29,121 nt of DNA from Priapulus caudatus. Lineage: Eukaryota > Priapulida > Priapulimorpha > Priapulimorphida > Priapulidae. Shown one piece after another: positions 9,001 to 17,544 of this stretch. The number at the start of each line of letters is the position of its first letter. Position 1 is the stretch's first letter. The DNA lies in contig NW_014577230.1 in the NCBI RefSeq assembly GCF_000485595.1, positions 170,787-199,907 on the forward strand. Reading direction: 5' to 3'. The position numbers and the translations under genes are program-made. The notes beneath the pieces were generated by a model. That model did not search any database. It had not been told where the DNA came from and was given only the letters and a program-made list of their open reading frames with translations.

Positions 9001-12000
9001 TTATAAACTAATGATACCTTTGATTTTTTCCATGAATCTGGGAACTCCAATGACTGTAGAATTTTATTAAAGAGGACCGTTAGTGCTTTGACTAGGAATT
9101 TCCCCCCAGACTTTAGAAATTCGTTTGGTACCTCGTCAAAGCCACAGACCTTGCCCTGCTTACTTAGCTTAATTCTAAGCTGCACCTCCTCTACCGTTAT
9201 TATACTTAACAAAGTATTTCTACTATCTATATGAGGTCTATATGTACTTGGTTGGGACTCCTGGGGGCCAACTGAGATGCCAGAGCCTTGGTGGATTTTT
9301 CGCCAGAAACCCGTGAGTTCTTTTTCTATATCCTCCTTTTTTTTCAAGACGCACCCATCCTCCTTTTTTATTTTAACTATGCCGTCGCGTATAGGTTCTT
9401 CCTTTCTAATTCGCTCCCAAAAGCGTTTAGTACTTTCTCTACCCGCTGATTTTATATTTATAACCTGTTGTTTTTCAAAATCCGCTCGTTTATTTTCAAA
9501 AACTTTTGTTGCTATTTCTTTTTTCCTATGGTACACTAATTTTGCTTCTTTCAATTTTTCTTTCCCAGAGGGCTTCCCCTCCAGAAAATTCTTCCCCATC
9601 TTCTTGAAAATTCTACAGGCTGCTTGTCTATCCTGTCTGGCTCTCTTGCACTCCCCATCAAACCACAGTCTATCCTTCTGCAGTCTTACCTTGCCTGATG
9701 TTTTCCCAACACTTTTCCCTCCCACCCCATTTAGGACTCTAATGATCTCTCTTTCTAATTCCTCTACTGTTTGAGAAAGCTCAAGTAGCTCCTCAGATTC
9801 CCTAAATTTATTATCGCATTCCATTTGAAAACTCTCCCAGTTCGCATCCCTGAGTTTCCATAATCTACTTTTACTTGTCTTCCGGACTTCCTTATTCTTA
9901 CTCATCTTAATATTTAAGTAGATTATCATGGGGAAATATGCAGAGTTAATGTCGATTTCCCCAGCGTCAAAAATCCTAATTTTATCAATTTTCTTATCTG
10001 CCTTTCTATTTGTTAGCGCATATAATCCACGATTGACCGGAGGTTGTTGCGGCTCCATGTACATTTCCCACTACATCTGTTATCCTCGTTTAAGATTTTT
10101 AGACTGTTGTTCTCGACGAAATCCAGTAACCGCTGCCCATTACCACATCTCAAAATAAATACCATAACTTAAGTGGTTCAAGGATAGAGAACATGGGTCC
10201 CTATAAAATCAATGTTATTTACATCAATATAAATATAATATTATATCAATATGATAGGTTAGGGTTAGGGTTAGGATTAGGGTTAGGGTTAGGCACATTG
10301 GTTTTATTGGGACCCATGTTCTTTATTCTTGGGCCACTTAAGTTATGGTATTTATTTTATGGCCGTGGCTACGCGACCGGTTCCGGACGAGGAGCCGCTA
10401 GGCTACGTAGTAACGTACTCGTCCGGATAGCCCGACCAGGCTGTGCGACGGATTGTCTATACATATTCTAACCATAGCAATACCATTTCTTGGAGCTAGC
10501 GTCCGGACAGCCATCTCACACAGTGATCTTCGTATCGTATCGTATAGTGTCCCACTCTTGTATTTCACAACTGACACAAGGCATCAGTTCTGGTGAAGGT
10601 GCGAGGATATTCTGGGAATGCGAACTTTCATCTCACCATTTTCATTAATTTGTACCTCCAGCATTTAATTCTGCTAATCTTATTCTTTGATCCCTATATT
10701 TTAGTAATTTCCTCACGTGGCCGTAAGCAATTTTAAGTAACTTGGGATCGTCACATTTCCAGTCTTCAATGGACTCCCCTTTATTTATATCCCCATATTC
10801 AAGGCCATTATATAGATCAGGAGTAGATAATAGGGAAGGAGTGTGACATCAATAAACAAGGGAAATTCGTCATTTACTAGCCTTATAATACCTACGATTT
10901 ACTATGCGTAACTCATCCAACTTGAGCTCAAATCATACACAGTACATTCGCCTAGCATCGTGCGAAATTGTTTCCTCGTTTACACAAGCAATCCGGAGAT
11001 ACAGACTAAAACGTACTAAATAGCCACTGCGTAATTTTATTATTATTTAATTTATTATTATATTAATAATGTTCAATATTATTATGTTCCTGCACTGGCT
11101 GCGGGTGACGCCACTTTCCAACTATTGTTGGAATCGTGGAAGACTGCTTAATTTGTTCCATTTTGTCTCTCGCTGTCTTCGATATGGTCCATTTGACTTT
11201 GAAGACTAATCATTATGAGGTTATGATCTAATGCACAGATCATATGATCATTTTCGGGAGTTTAACTCTAGGCCTTGGCTATAATCCCTATTCAATACCC
11301 ATTCTGCAGATCATGGCACTCCCAACCAGCATATCTTATCTTCATACGTACAGCAATTAAGTATGTGGTACATGCATGGTGTATGATAGCTATACACTAT
11401 AGCCTTTCACTACACCACAAGGCCTGATGGCATAGCCAAGGGCTATAGCGCAGAGCTAGGCATACATGTACAATTTTATATTTTCTTCCACAGTGTAGGC
11501 TAGCCAATTAAAAAAATGTAACAGCAACGTACACGGCAGCACACAAAGGGAATGGTTTAGAGTTATTTTGGCAATTTTCTGGCATATGCGTAACCAAAAA
11601 ATTGGTGTTTGCAAGTAACAGCTAATAGTAATAGCTATATATACTAGCAGTGAATGTATAAAAAAACTTGGATGTGTAAGTGCCATGCTCTGCTGAATGA
11701 CATGCCCCATTATGAGATACATATATATATATGTTCTGTACCTGCTTGTATACTGTACCTGGGTTTATCCCATGTATACATAAGGGTTTAATAAGTAGTG
11801 TGAGGTTCTATATAATTAGTATATAATAAATTGTTTGTGAATTCTAGGGGCTTTTTGCAATGCAAGCCTAAAGAGATATTCAGATGTTGCACCATCAAGG
11901 TCTGATCCGGAACCAGATGTCGTAGAAAGCCATAATGAAACGTTGAGCAATGCACAAGCACATTATAGGTATATATCTATGCTTATGCGACGTGTACGTG

Positions 12001-15000
12001 CAAGGTGTACATATAACACCACTAGAAAATGAGAATACTCTGCAGGGACACATTTAAGTATGGATATGCATATTGACTTCGGTACTCTTCATGCAAGAAG
12101 AAAAATAAACATACATAAAATAACTACAATAACTAATACTAAAAGTGCTACATGTATTCCATCCTGTTTCAACTAAATTATTACCTATTTTGATTAAATT
12201 TATTAGCAACATGTGTAAGTGAATGTGGTCATGCACTTTACAAGTCTGACATTGGTGTCACACGAGCATTGCTAAATATCAAACAGGTACATATTTCCGG
12301 AGATTCTGCCCAATCCAGATTCTACAAGACGAAACAAAGTTTGCGAGATGCTAGAGAGAAACGACATGATGAATCGACGTAGCGTTCTCGAAATCCCCGA
12401 GTTTTATGTCGGTAAGGAGAACTGTTTGGTGTCATCAGAAGTAGATAATAGGGAAGGAGTGTGACTTCAATAAACATGGGAAAGTCGTCATTTACTAGCT
12501 TTAGAATACCTACGATTTACTACGCGTAACTCAACCAACTTGAGCTCAAATCGTACACAGTACATTCGCCTAGCATCGTGCGAAATCGTTTCCTCGTATA
12601 CACCCGCAATCCGGAGATACAGACTAAAACGTACGACACGATTCTCCATTCTGTTGCCAGCAAAACGAATCCATAACCCGCCTAACTTGAAACAATAGGC
12701 AGCTACTAACGACTCTTGCGCATTCTTGTGCCCTCGGCGATGCGGTGTGGCTCGCTGGGAGATTGGAGCTGGAGCTGCTGCTGATTGCGGTTGGCGTGCG
12801 TGCGTGGCAGTGTTCCGTCTGCCGAGTCGAGTCCGCACCCCCCGAGACTCCAAGTGCGAGTCCGCACCCCCCGAGTCCGAGTCCGAGTCCGAGTCCGCGC
12901 CACCCGAGTCCGAGTCCACACCACCCGAGTCCGAGTCCGAGTCCGAGTCCGAGTCCAGTTTTGATTAACAAAAAAGGGAAAAAATCGGGAAAAATGGAAA
13001 AAAGGGACAAAATCGCAACAGTGTATCGCAGACATTCGAAAGTGTATAGTCAGCCGAAAACACAGAGACACGAGTCATACGAAACGTGTCAAAGTAACGG
13101 ATCCATTTGTGTTTTACGAGAATGACACGGCTTGTTGAACCAAATGAGAGAGTGCTAGTACCTTCGAAGTGGTAGAAGAAGAGAAAGAAGTGGTAGAAAA
13201 AGCGAAGGGACGAAGTGATAGCAGATTCAAACCAAAGGGACAAGAATCTTAATCGAGCCATTGAAAACGTTACAAGATTAGGCCGTGTATCTAGAAAACC
13301 TAGGAGTTTTGGTTTTAAATTCTTGTAAACTGCGTGTTACAATATGTACAGTTGTGTACTATGTATGTAGTGGCCTCGAGCCGGCCTCGACTCGAGTCCT
13401 CGAGTCTGGAGGGCTCGAGTCCGAGTCCGAGTCCGTGTCATTGCACTCCGAGGCCAATACCGAGACCGAGACCAAGGAAAACGGTCTCGAGGCCAAGACC
13501 GGCCTTGCGACCTACAACACTGGTGCGTGGGGGGCATACCAGCTGTAAATAGGTCAAAGATTAGCTCGCCGAGTGTTGCGTTGATGTCCAATCTCCCAGC
13601 GAACCACACCGCATCGCCGAGGGGACAAGAGTGCGCAAGAGTCGTTAGTAGCTTTCAAGTCAGGCGGGTTATGGATTCGTTTTGCTGGCAACAGAATGGA
13701 GAGTCGTGTACGTTTTAGTCTGTATCTCCGGATTGCGGGTGTATACGAGGAAACGATTTCGCACGATGCTAAGCGAATGTACTGTGTACGATTTGAGCTC
13801 AAGTTGGTTGAGTTACGTGTAGTAAATCGTAGGTATTCTAAGGATAGTAAATGACGGATTTCCCATGTTTATTGAAGTCACACTCCTTCCCTATTATCTA
13901 CTTCTGGTGTCATGTAGCCAGTTTTCTTCGCATCAATTGCATCCTAACAATTAAAGGGACATGAACATTGCAAAAAGTACAAAAAAGCTTGTGGTCATGC
14001 ATGAATTTGATAAATTGAATTTTAGGTAGCATATTGGCAGTGACTGCGTCAGACAAATATGCAGCAGGAAATACAAGTCGGTTTGTGGGAATCTGCATAG
14101 ATCGAGGCGGGTGTGGCCTGCGTGCTTGGTTTATCTTGCGAAATGTAATAGATGACCAAGGTAAGTCTCTACAAATACAAATTAACTTTCTTGTGTTGTC
14201 TAATATTTATATGATATTTAAAAGCAGGCTCTCATTATCTGTAGTGTGGCAAATTTGGCCAGTTATTAAGAACAAATGAACTTCATTGTTACATTTTCCA
14301 TGCCCCTTTGCATCTGCTTGTGCAGGTATTATTCATATGCAATGGAGTCATGATGGCTACACTTGTTAAATAAATTCAAGGCTCGAGACTAACACTTGAT
14401 TGTTTACCCCTGACAGTTAGTGTGTGGCCTAAAATGTCATGTCGGTGACCAGAATATATGTCGGTGACCAGAATATATAATGATTGATTTTACAGGCATT
14501 GAGATCATGTATGAGATGTACAGCCCAATGATACGAGAGATTCAAATGTTGAAACTCGAGAAGAGATTGGATGAGTCATTGTTGTACTTGAGAGATGCTC
14601 CAAACGAGTATAGCACTTTCGACTTTGATATGGCAGAAGTTCCACATGTAGCAGGAGATCACGTTCCTATAAATCCACTCAAGGTATGCTACATATTGTG
14701 TAGTTACCTCCGCCAAGGAGGTTATGTTTTCGCTCCTGATAGTTTGTTGGTTGGTTTGTTTGGCTGTCAACAGGATATCTCAAACAGTCAACGGACGGAT
14801 TTTGATGAAATTTTTGGGACGGGTTGGTCTTGGGCCAAGAACCAATCGATTAGATTTTGGTCGTGATTCAGAAACCAGATCTGGATCCAGGAATTTTTTG
14901 AAGGATTTCTCATCATTGATGGTATATAGTGTAGCGGTTTACTCTCTAACCGCCACGCTTCGTTACGCTTTCGCTTTCTCTCTCTGTAGAGGTTTATGAT

Positions 15001-17485
15001 GTGTCGCCGCTGCGTTAAACCCAACTACAAATTAGATCGATAGCTATATATAGATATATGGGGGGACTGTTAAAGGTGCCCTGCCTCGAACTTGCCTCAA
15101 GCAGCAAACATAAAATCAGGTGGTGTTGCCAAGTGCTGAAGGTCATGAAGGCAGCTTGTGCTCATAGATATCATATAACACGTGTTATATAATATCTATG
15201 GCTGTGCTGGTACGTGACCTGCGTCGACTCTTGTCGCCATAATACAGAACCGCGGCGAAACACGTTTTTCGAGTTGGTTTTTCGTTGAGCGAATATAGGC
15301 TTGATACATATTTTTACAGTTTTATTTTCAAAGCTAACGTTCAGTTAAAGTGTAGTAAGTTATTTACTTACGTTTTTACAGTGGTTTGTCACAAAAATAT
15401 GCGTGGGAATGCATCTTTAAGCTGTGGCGGAGGTTTGCTATCTTCGATTGTTATCACTACATTTTTGGCAGTGCCACTATAAGTGTACACTGTGAGTGTG
15501 CATGCAGTTATACCCTGTAATCATGAATTTAATGTGTGTTAGGTTCATATATGCCCTATACTTGGGTTCATACCATATTATATTATGTCTGTATTTTTAG
15601 CTCATCTGACGAAGTCAGATGCAGCTAGTAGAATCGCATGATCGTCCGTGCGTCCGTCCGTCAACAGTTGAACACAAATCTAAACGGCTCGACGTACGGA
15701 TTCGAAAGTCGGGACGTGGGGGGGTAATCCGAAAACGAGTTGGGATGTCGAAGCTGGGGGGTCAAAGGTCAAAGGTCAAGAGGTGTAAAAGAAGGGGGAA
15801 CATTCCCTCCTTAACTTAAGGTATAGGGAGGAAATGCAGAATTGCGGCACAAATCTAAACGGCTCGACCTAGGCTCGTGATAGTCGGTGTATAGCATCAT
15901 GGTAGGAAAAGCCATCACTGTGCCGAAATTGGAGGTCACAGGTCAAAGGTCAATGGGCACAGGGCAGATTTTAGACATTTTCTGAGGACATGGTCTGACG
16001 GAGCGATTGAAAAACTTTTTTGTTTCAGCGGTGACCTAACATTTTTATGGCTTTATTGAAAGGACCATGAAATGTACTTTCTGCTGACATGCGAAGAGTA
16101 AGTGTCGGATAACCTTTTGACCCTCAAGAGGCGGGTTAAACATGGATTTGTTTACTGTTAGAAAGAATTTGACTGCCGGGTTGCTAGTAGAATCTATACA
16201 TGCCTGGATGTATGAGGCTACAATGTCACAGTGAAATTTCAAAAGCTAAATTTGGTTGAAGAAGGTTTATGCTCCTTCAATCGTATAATTTCTATGGCAT
16301 TCTGTACTGTCAGTGTGTTACATGTAACGTATGCCACTGCCACTGCATGTGGTGGTGGTACTGTGTAGTTTTTGCCTGCGTTAATTAGTTACAGGTGGCA
16401 GCTCTCTATTTCAACCTGTAGGCTTGCGTAGGTAAATGGATGAGTGCTTACCTATTCTGTCTTGCAAATAGTTGTTGCTACTACGTGCGATGGGAGCTTC
16501 CATCTTTAATCTGAAGACACTTAAACGTACGCGCCATCTCGTGGCAACTTTCATAACAATCCCAACGAACATTCCTTTGAGAAGGTTCCTGATACCATCC
16601 CTGTGCCTTCCACTGTTTCGGCGTGTATGTGAACACATTTGGAACTAACAGGGTTTACTAGAATCCCACCACTCCACCACAGAGTCACCGCAGTAGACGT
16701 GAGATGAGCGCTGTCGCTCCGCGGCACTTGTTAAAAAGTGCAACGTATAATGAATCATCGTGGAGCAGATGAAACTTTTCGTATTTCAGTTACATTGCAT
16801 ACTTATAGGTACGATGTGCTAATAGATACTAAGTTACATACAATAAGTTACATAAATACATACTAAGTTAGATGTTGCGGTAATGTAAAAATTCCATGTA
16901 AATTAGTTGTTCAATCTCATGTCATCTGTGCAGAATTCTATATATAATAGACATATAGGTGTATCAACAGTGTATTTGTGGATCAACACAAAAAGTATCG
17001 CCATATAGCAGGGTATTACTGTCTCGTCGTTATGCAGGTGAAGTTGCGGTCACGGCCCTGGCTAGAACGCTATGAGAGACAGGATCTCAAGGGAGTAGAG
17101 GACTTAGGATTAGCTCAGAAGTTCTACGACCGCGCAAAGCAACTAGCTACACCATGGGAAAAGTAAGGCTTTACTATAACAGTAGCTGAGTGTCCAAAAT
17201 AAATGCAAAATGTCTCTCATCGTCATTAACAAAACCATTCATTGCCATTGCAATAGGAAATTACCACTTCTGGCATACTGGTAGGGGGCATTAGTCAGAT
17301 AATTTGTACGATCATCAATCGTACCATTTTGCTGCTACAGGTATGACATCATGAAACAGTACAGAGCAACCGTGACAGCAGAGGACCAGGACGAGGTCTT
17401 CCGAGACATACACGAGAAGCAGCAACAGATAGAGCAGGCAAGAATCGTGAGGCGCCGACGAAAGAAACTGCAATCGAACCGATGA
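5924..17485 (+). CDS. MRPL19: Mitochondrial large-subunit ribosomal protein L19 (bL19m), 7 exons
   Basis: Encodes bL19m, a structural protein of the mitochondrial 39S ribosomal subunit, acting in mitochondrial translation in the matrix. Coding exons: 5924-6014, 11848-11968, 12287-12411, 14026-14160, 14496-14683, 17038-17162 and 17341-17485. They sum to 930 nt and 309 residues, close to the human protein (about 290). All splice phases agree (1, 2, 1, 1, 0, 2) and all introns are GT-AG. Hallmarks: an Arg-rich, acid-poor N-terminus fitting a mitochondrial presequence; [20 protein letters not shown] around residues 101-120; [11 protein letters not shown] and WFILRNVID in the L19 core; and [20 protein letters not shown] followed by YSTFD, all strongly like animal MRPL19 from memory. 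Introns 1, 3 and 5 are enlarged by transposons. The first exon is the least certain part. Confidence 0.9.
6062..6102. repeat. (GTAT)n microsatellite
   Basis: Repeats of TGTA/GTAT in MRPL19 intron 1, just upstream of a partial foldback element. Confidence 0.85.
6114..6232. mobile_element. Partial copy of the TTAGGG-bearing MITE found at 10152-10358
   Basis: Positions 6114-6232 match 10174-10293 almost base for base: TGGTTCAAGGATAGAGAACA, then the AT-rich palindrome with TCAATATAA, then TTAGGG units (about 6197-6232). The outer part of the left arm and the whole right arm are absent, so this is a broken copy in MRPL19 intron 1. Confidence 0.75.
6366..6530. repeat. GTGAAC-TGTGAA degenerate tandem array, cluster 1
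   Basis: Five full units and a partial one of a core GTGAA(A/C/G)(T/C)GTGA(A/T) separated by about 15-20 bp that often contains TTTATTT. Each core is itself two GTGAA-type half repeats. A second cluster of the same array lies at 7085-7163. The array is not a recognised family to me. Confidence 0.6.
6668..6723. repeat. (TA)n(CA)n microsatellite
   Basis: A TATATA run passes into a CACACA run with a few ATG interruptions. It is the left half of a larger CA tract split by a MITE insertion. Confidence 0.85.
6724..6901. mobile_element. hAT-like MITE inserted in a CA microsatellite
   Basis: Terminal inverted repeats CAGGGGCGTGTACAGGA (6724-6740) and, reversed, CAGGGGCGTATACAGGA (6885-6901) bound a 178-bp element with long G- and C-runs inside. 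CA-repeat lies on both sides, so an 8-bp target duplication of the hAT type would be invisible but is compatible. The CAGGGGCG terminus resembles known hAT-derived MITEs; the superfamily call is inference. Confidence 0.65.
6902..6953. repeat. (CA)n / (CACACG)n microsatellite
   Basis: CA repeats with regular CACACG variants, the right half of the tract interrupted by the MITE at 6724-6901. Confidence 0.9.
7085..7163. repeat. GTGAAC-TGTGAA degenerate tandem array, cluster 2
   Basis: Three units of about 30 bp: GTGATCTGTGAA, GTGAAATGTGAA and GTGAACTGTGAA, separated by A/T-rich spacers ending in TTTTCA or TTTTTA. Same array type as at 6366-6530. It abuts the 3' end of the LINE copy to its right. 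Confidence 0.6.
7197..7706 (-). pseudogene. LINE ORF2 C-terminus with cysteine knuckle
   Basis: It reads [20 protein letters not shown] and further to [19 protein letters not shown], a C-x2-C-x9-H-x4-C knuckle typical of the ends of non-LTR retrotransposon polyproteins. It ends ARSAAFINL with a stop at 7197-7199. It overlaps the tail of the preceding frame because the frameshift lies upstream, in the C-run. Confidence 0.75.
7606..8457 (-). pseudogene. LINE ORF2 continued: YADD box, thumb and connection
   Basis: The catalytic YADD codons are at 8446-8457, followed by [16 protein letters not shown] and then the thumb-region motif [11 protein letters not shown]. The frame continues through a region rich in Trp and Lys to the G-run at 7712-7723. 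Beyond that run, this frame reads differently from the natural C-terminus, which resumes in the next frame, so a homopolymer slip (or a sequencing error in it) is likely. Confidence 0.8.
8433..10064 (-). pseudogene. LINE ORF2: endonuclease end, linker and reverse transcriptase palm
   Basis: A frame of about 540 codons. Its start carries the end of an endonuclease: just upstream, in another frame, [15 protein letters not shown] and CTWSRNN..SIVDY can be read, so one frameshift lies near 10020. A basic linker rich in Lys/Glu follows. Reverse transcriptase blocks are clear: [54 protein letters not shown] (first catalytic Asp) and [20 protein letters not shown]. The frame is lost by a probable 1-base deletion at about 8470, immediately before the second catalytic motif. 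Confidence 0.85.
10152..10358. mobile_element. MITE/foldback with long arms and (TTAGGG)n loop
   Basis: Arms of about 63 bp match in inverted orientation: left AAAATAAATACCATAACTTA, then AGTGGTTCAAGGATAGAGAA and CATGGGTCC; right, the same reversed with a few changes. Inside are an AT-rich palindrome (CAATATAAATATAATATTAT) and about six TTAGGG units (10256-10293). The left arm abuts the truncated 5' end of the LINE. No clear target duplication is seen, perhaps because the arms end in A/T-rich sequence. Confidence 0.75.
10256..10293. repeat. (TTAGGG)n tract
   Basis: Six TTAGGG units, one with TTAGGA, in the loop of the MITE at 10152-10358. Confidence 0.9.
10818..11017 (+). mobile_element. Solo arm of the CAGGAGTAG foldback family
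   Basis: Starts CAGGAGTAGATAATAGGGAA and follows the left arm of the 12436-13906 element for about 200 bp (through GTGTGAC, GAGCTCAAATC, AATCCGGAGATACAGACTAA and AACGTAC), then stops matching. No matching right end is present, so this is a truncated or solo arm in MRPL19 intron 1. Confidence 0.75.
11018..11847. other. Unique-looking end of MRPL19 intron 1
   Basis: AT-rich sequence with no recognised repeat. It contains the rival first-exon frame at 11069-11186 (starting [15 protein letters not shown] from the second Met), whose phase would also fit exon 2. Its donor (GTCCAT) is poor, so I leave it as an alternative. Confidence 0.4.
11848..11968 (+). CDS. MRPL19: MRPL19 exon 2
   Basis: Acceptor TTCTAG at 11842-11847, donor GTATAT at 11969. 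It encodes [20 protein letters not shown] and on to NAQAHY (residues 32-70), the poorly conserved linker between presequence and core. It enters with two bases of a split Gly and leaves with two bases of a split Arg. The neighbouring in-frame read-through [10 protein letters not shown] after 11968 is taken as intron, because only this boundary gives the right phase to exon 3. Confidence 0.75.
12287..12411 (+). CDS. MRPL19: MRPL19 exon 3
   Basis: Acceptor AAACAG at 12281-12286, donor GTAAGG at 12412. It encodes residues 72-112, including [20 protein letters not shown] and [12 protein letters not shown], which match the human 'FLSPEFIP...RRKVLHIPEFYVGS' block that opens the L19 fold. It ends in phase 1 inside the Gly of YVGS. 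The 1,471-bp foldback element begins only 24 bp after the exon end. Confidence 0.92.
12436..13906. mobile_element. 1,471-bp foldback transposon with ~330-bp inverted arms, 7-bp target duplication
   Basis: The left arm 12436-12767 and right arm 13587-13906 are near-identical inverted copies, starting and ending with CAGAAGTAGATAATAGGGAA. GTGTCAT flanks both sides (12429-12435 and 13907-13913). The inner 820 bp has no recognisable gene but holds two GAGTCC-rich tracts. It lies in MRPL19 intron 3, 24 bp after exon 3 and about 120 bp before exon 4. Arm sequence recurs at 10818-11017, and the termini alone recur at 4801-4842. The superfamily is unassigned; a 7-bp duplication is uncommon. Confidence 0.85.
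12826..12957. repeat. GAGTCC hexamer minisatellite
   Basis: Tandem GAGTCC/CGAGTC units with CACCCC interruptions inside the 1,471-bp foldback. A related tract with GAGTCC and GAGACC/GAGGCC units lies at about 13375-13505 in the same element. The open frames over it are a by-product of the 6-bp periodicity. Confidence 0.85.
14026..14160 (+). CDS. MRPL19: MRPL19 exon 4
   Basis: Acceptor TTTTAG at 14020-14025, donor GTAAGT at 14161. It encodes [20 protein letters not shown], then [20 protein letters not shown] and IDDQ, the central beta-barrel of L19. The conserved GIC.........FILRNVI core is intact. Both boundaries are phase 1. Confidence 0.95.
14496..14683 (+). CDS. MRPL19: MRPL19 exon 5
   Basis: Acceptor TTACAG at 14490-14495, donor GTATGC at 14684. 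It encodes [20 protein letters not shown], then [20 protein letters not shown] and TFDFDMAEV up to NPLK. The block [22 protein letters not shown] is nearly identical to vertebrate MRPL19 and is the strongest identification point in the gene. It ends in phase 0. Confidence 0.96.
14706..15010 (+). repeat. Dispersed repeat starting ACCTCCGCCAAGGAGGTTAT
   Basis: The segment begins with a small palindrome (CCTCCGCCAAGGAGG) and continues with TTATGTTTTC and GTTTGTTTGGCTGTCAACAG, then GGGCCAAGAACCAATCGATT. From memory this matches a short repeat seen in many unrelated marine animals. It starts 22 bp after the donor of MRPL19 exon 5. The plus-strand frame through it reads [15 protein letters not shown], recalling frequent spurious protein matches. 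The right boundary is approximate. Confidence 0.55.
15163..15200. repeat. 38-bp near-perfect palindrome
   Basis: CATAGATATCATATAACAC followed by its reverse complement with one mismatch, in MRPL19 intron 5. It could be a small hairpin or the joined ends of a tiny element; I see no flanking duplication. Confidence 0.7.
15598..15830 (+). repeat. Dispersed repeat with CATCTGACGAAGTCAGATG hairpin
   Basis: Opens with AGCTCATCTGACGAAGTCAG, an inverted repeat, followed by CGTCCGTGCGTCCGTCCGTC. This layout (hairpin then CGTCCGTC) is, from memory, typical of a widespread MITE-like repeat of marine invertebrates. A related copy in the opposite orientation lies at about 23380-23606. Sequence down to about 16010 has GGTCAAAGGTCAA motifs and may belong to the same unit. 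Confidence 0.5.
16030..17037. other. End of MRPL19 intron 5, no firm feature
   Basis: Moderately AT-rich, no recognised repeat. A minus-strand frame at about 16411-16638 ends beside a good splice donor (GTAAGC, plus-strand 16434-16429); the segment [17 protein letters not shown] precedes it. Nothing further 3' on that strand completes a gene, so I do not call one. Confidence 0.3.
17038..17162 (+). CDS. MRPL19: MRPL19 exon 6
   Basis: Acceptor ATGCAG at 17032-17037, donor GTAAGG at 17163. It encodes [20 protein letters not shown], then [20 protein letters not shown] and a split Lys. It matches the human 'VKMKPKPWSKRWERPN..GI' mitochondrial C-terminal extension. It leaves in phase 2. Confidence 0.93.
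17341..17485 (+). CDS. MRPL19: MRPL19 exon 7 (C-terminus)
   Basis: Acceptor CTACAG at 17335-17340, stop TGA at 17483-17485. It encodes [20 protein letters not shown], then [20 protein letters not shown] and KKLQSNR. The YD(I/M)M-Y start matches the human 'DMMREYD' segment. The tail is longer than in human and ends in a charged helix with a strongly basic cluster, which fits rRNA contact. Confidence 0.93.
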
Positions 17486-17538
17486 GACAGTAGTTATTTT
17501 TAAACATAGTCGCGGAGCGTGACTAGCTGGCATGATTT

Positions 17539-17544
17539 AATAAA
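17539..17544 (+). terminator. MRPL19: MRPL19 polyadenylation signal (AATAAA)
   Basis: AATAAA lies 54 bp after the MRPL19 stop codon. A second AATAAA lies at 17637-17642, so alternative 3' ends are possible. Confidence 0.65.

Larger units (their letters stand above)
7165..10151 (-). mobile_element. APE-type non-LTR retrotransposon (LINE), 5'-truncated, frameshifted
   Basis: Minus-strand LINE of about 3 kb in MRPL19 intron 1. In order 5' to 3' on its own strand: the end of an apurinic-type endonuclease (about 10150-10020), a long linker, reverse transcriptase, thumb, and a C-terminal cysteine knuckle. At least three frameshifts break it: near 10020, at about 8470 just before the YADD box, and in a run of 12 C at 7712-7723. 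The clade is uncertain (Jockey/I-like by layout). Its 5' end coincides with the left arm of the MITE at 10152. The 3' limit is set loosely at the G-rich tail near 7165. Confidence 0.85.

Noticed and set aside
12209-12285. Open frame [20 protein letters not shown] in MRPL19 intron 2, bounded by AG and a following GT
   Set aside because: It looks like an exon, but its phase cannot join exon 2 to exon 3, whereas direct joining restores the MRPL19 protein with correct spacing.
12488-13125. Several overlapping long frames on both strands with Ser/Asp/Gly or Pro/Ser repeats
   Set aside because: They arise from the 6-bp GAGTCC periodicity, which keeps all frames open; there is no start context or family content.
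15619-15819. Frame [20 protein letters not shown]
   Set aside because: Lies wholly within a dispersed hairpin-headed repeat.
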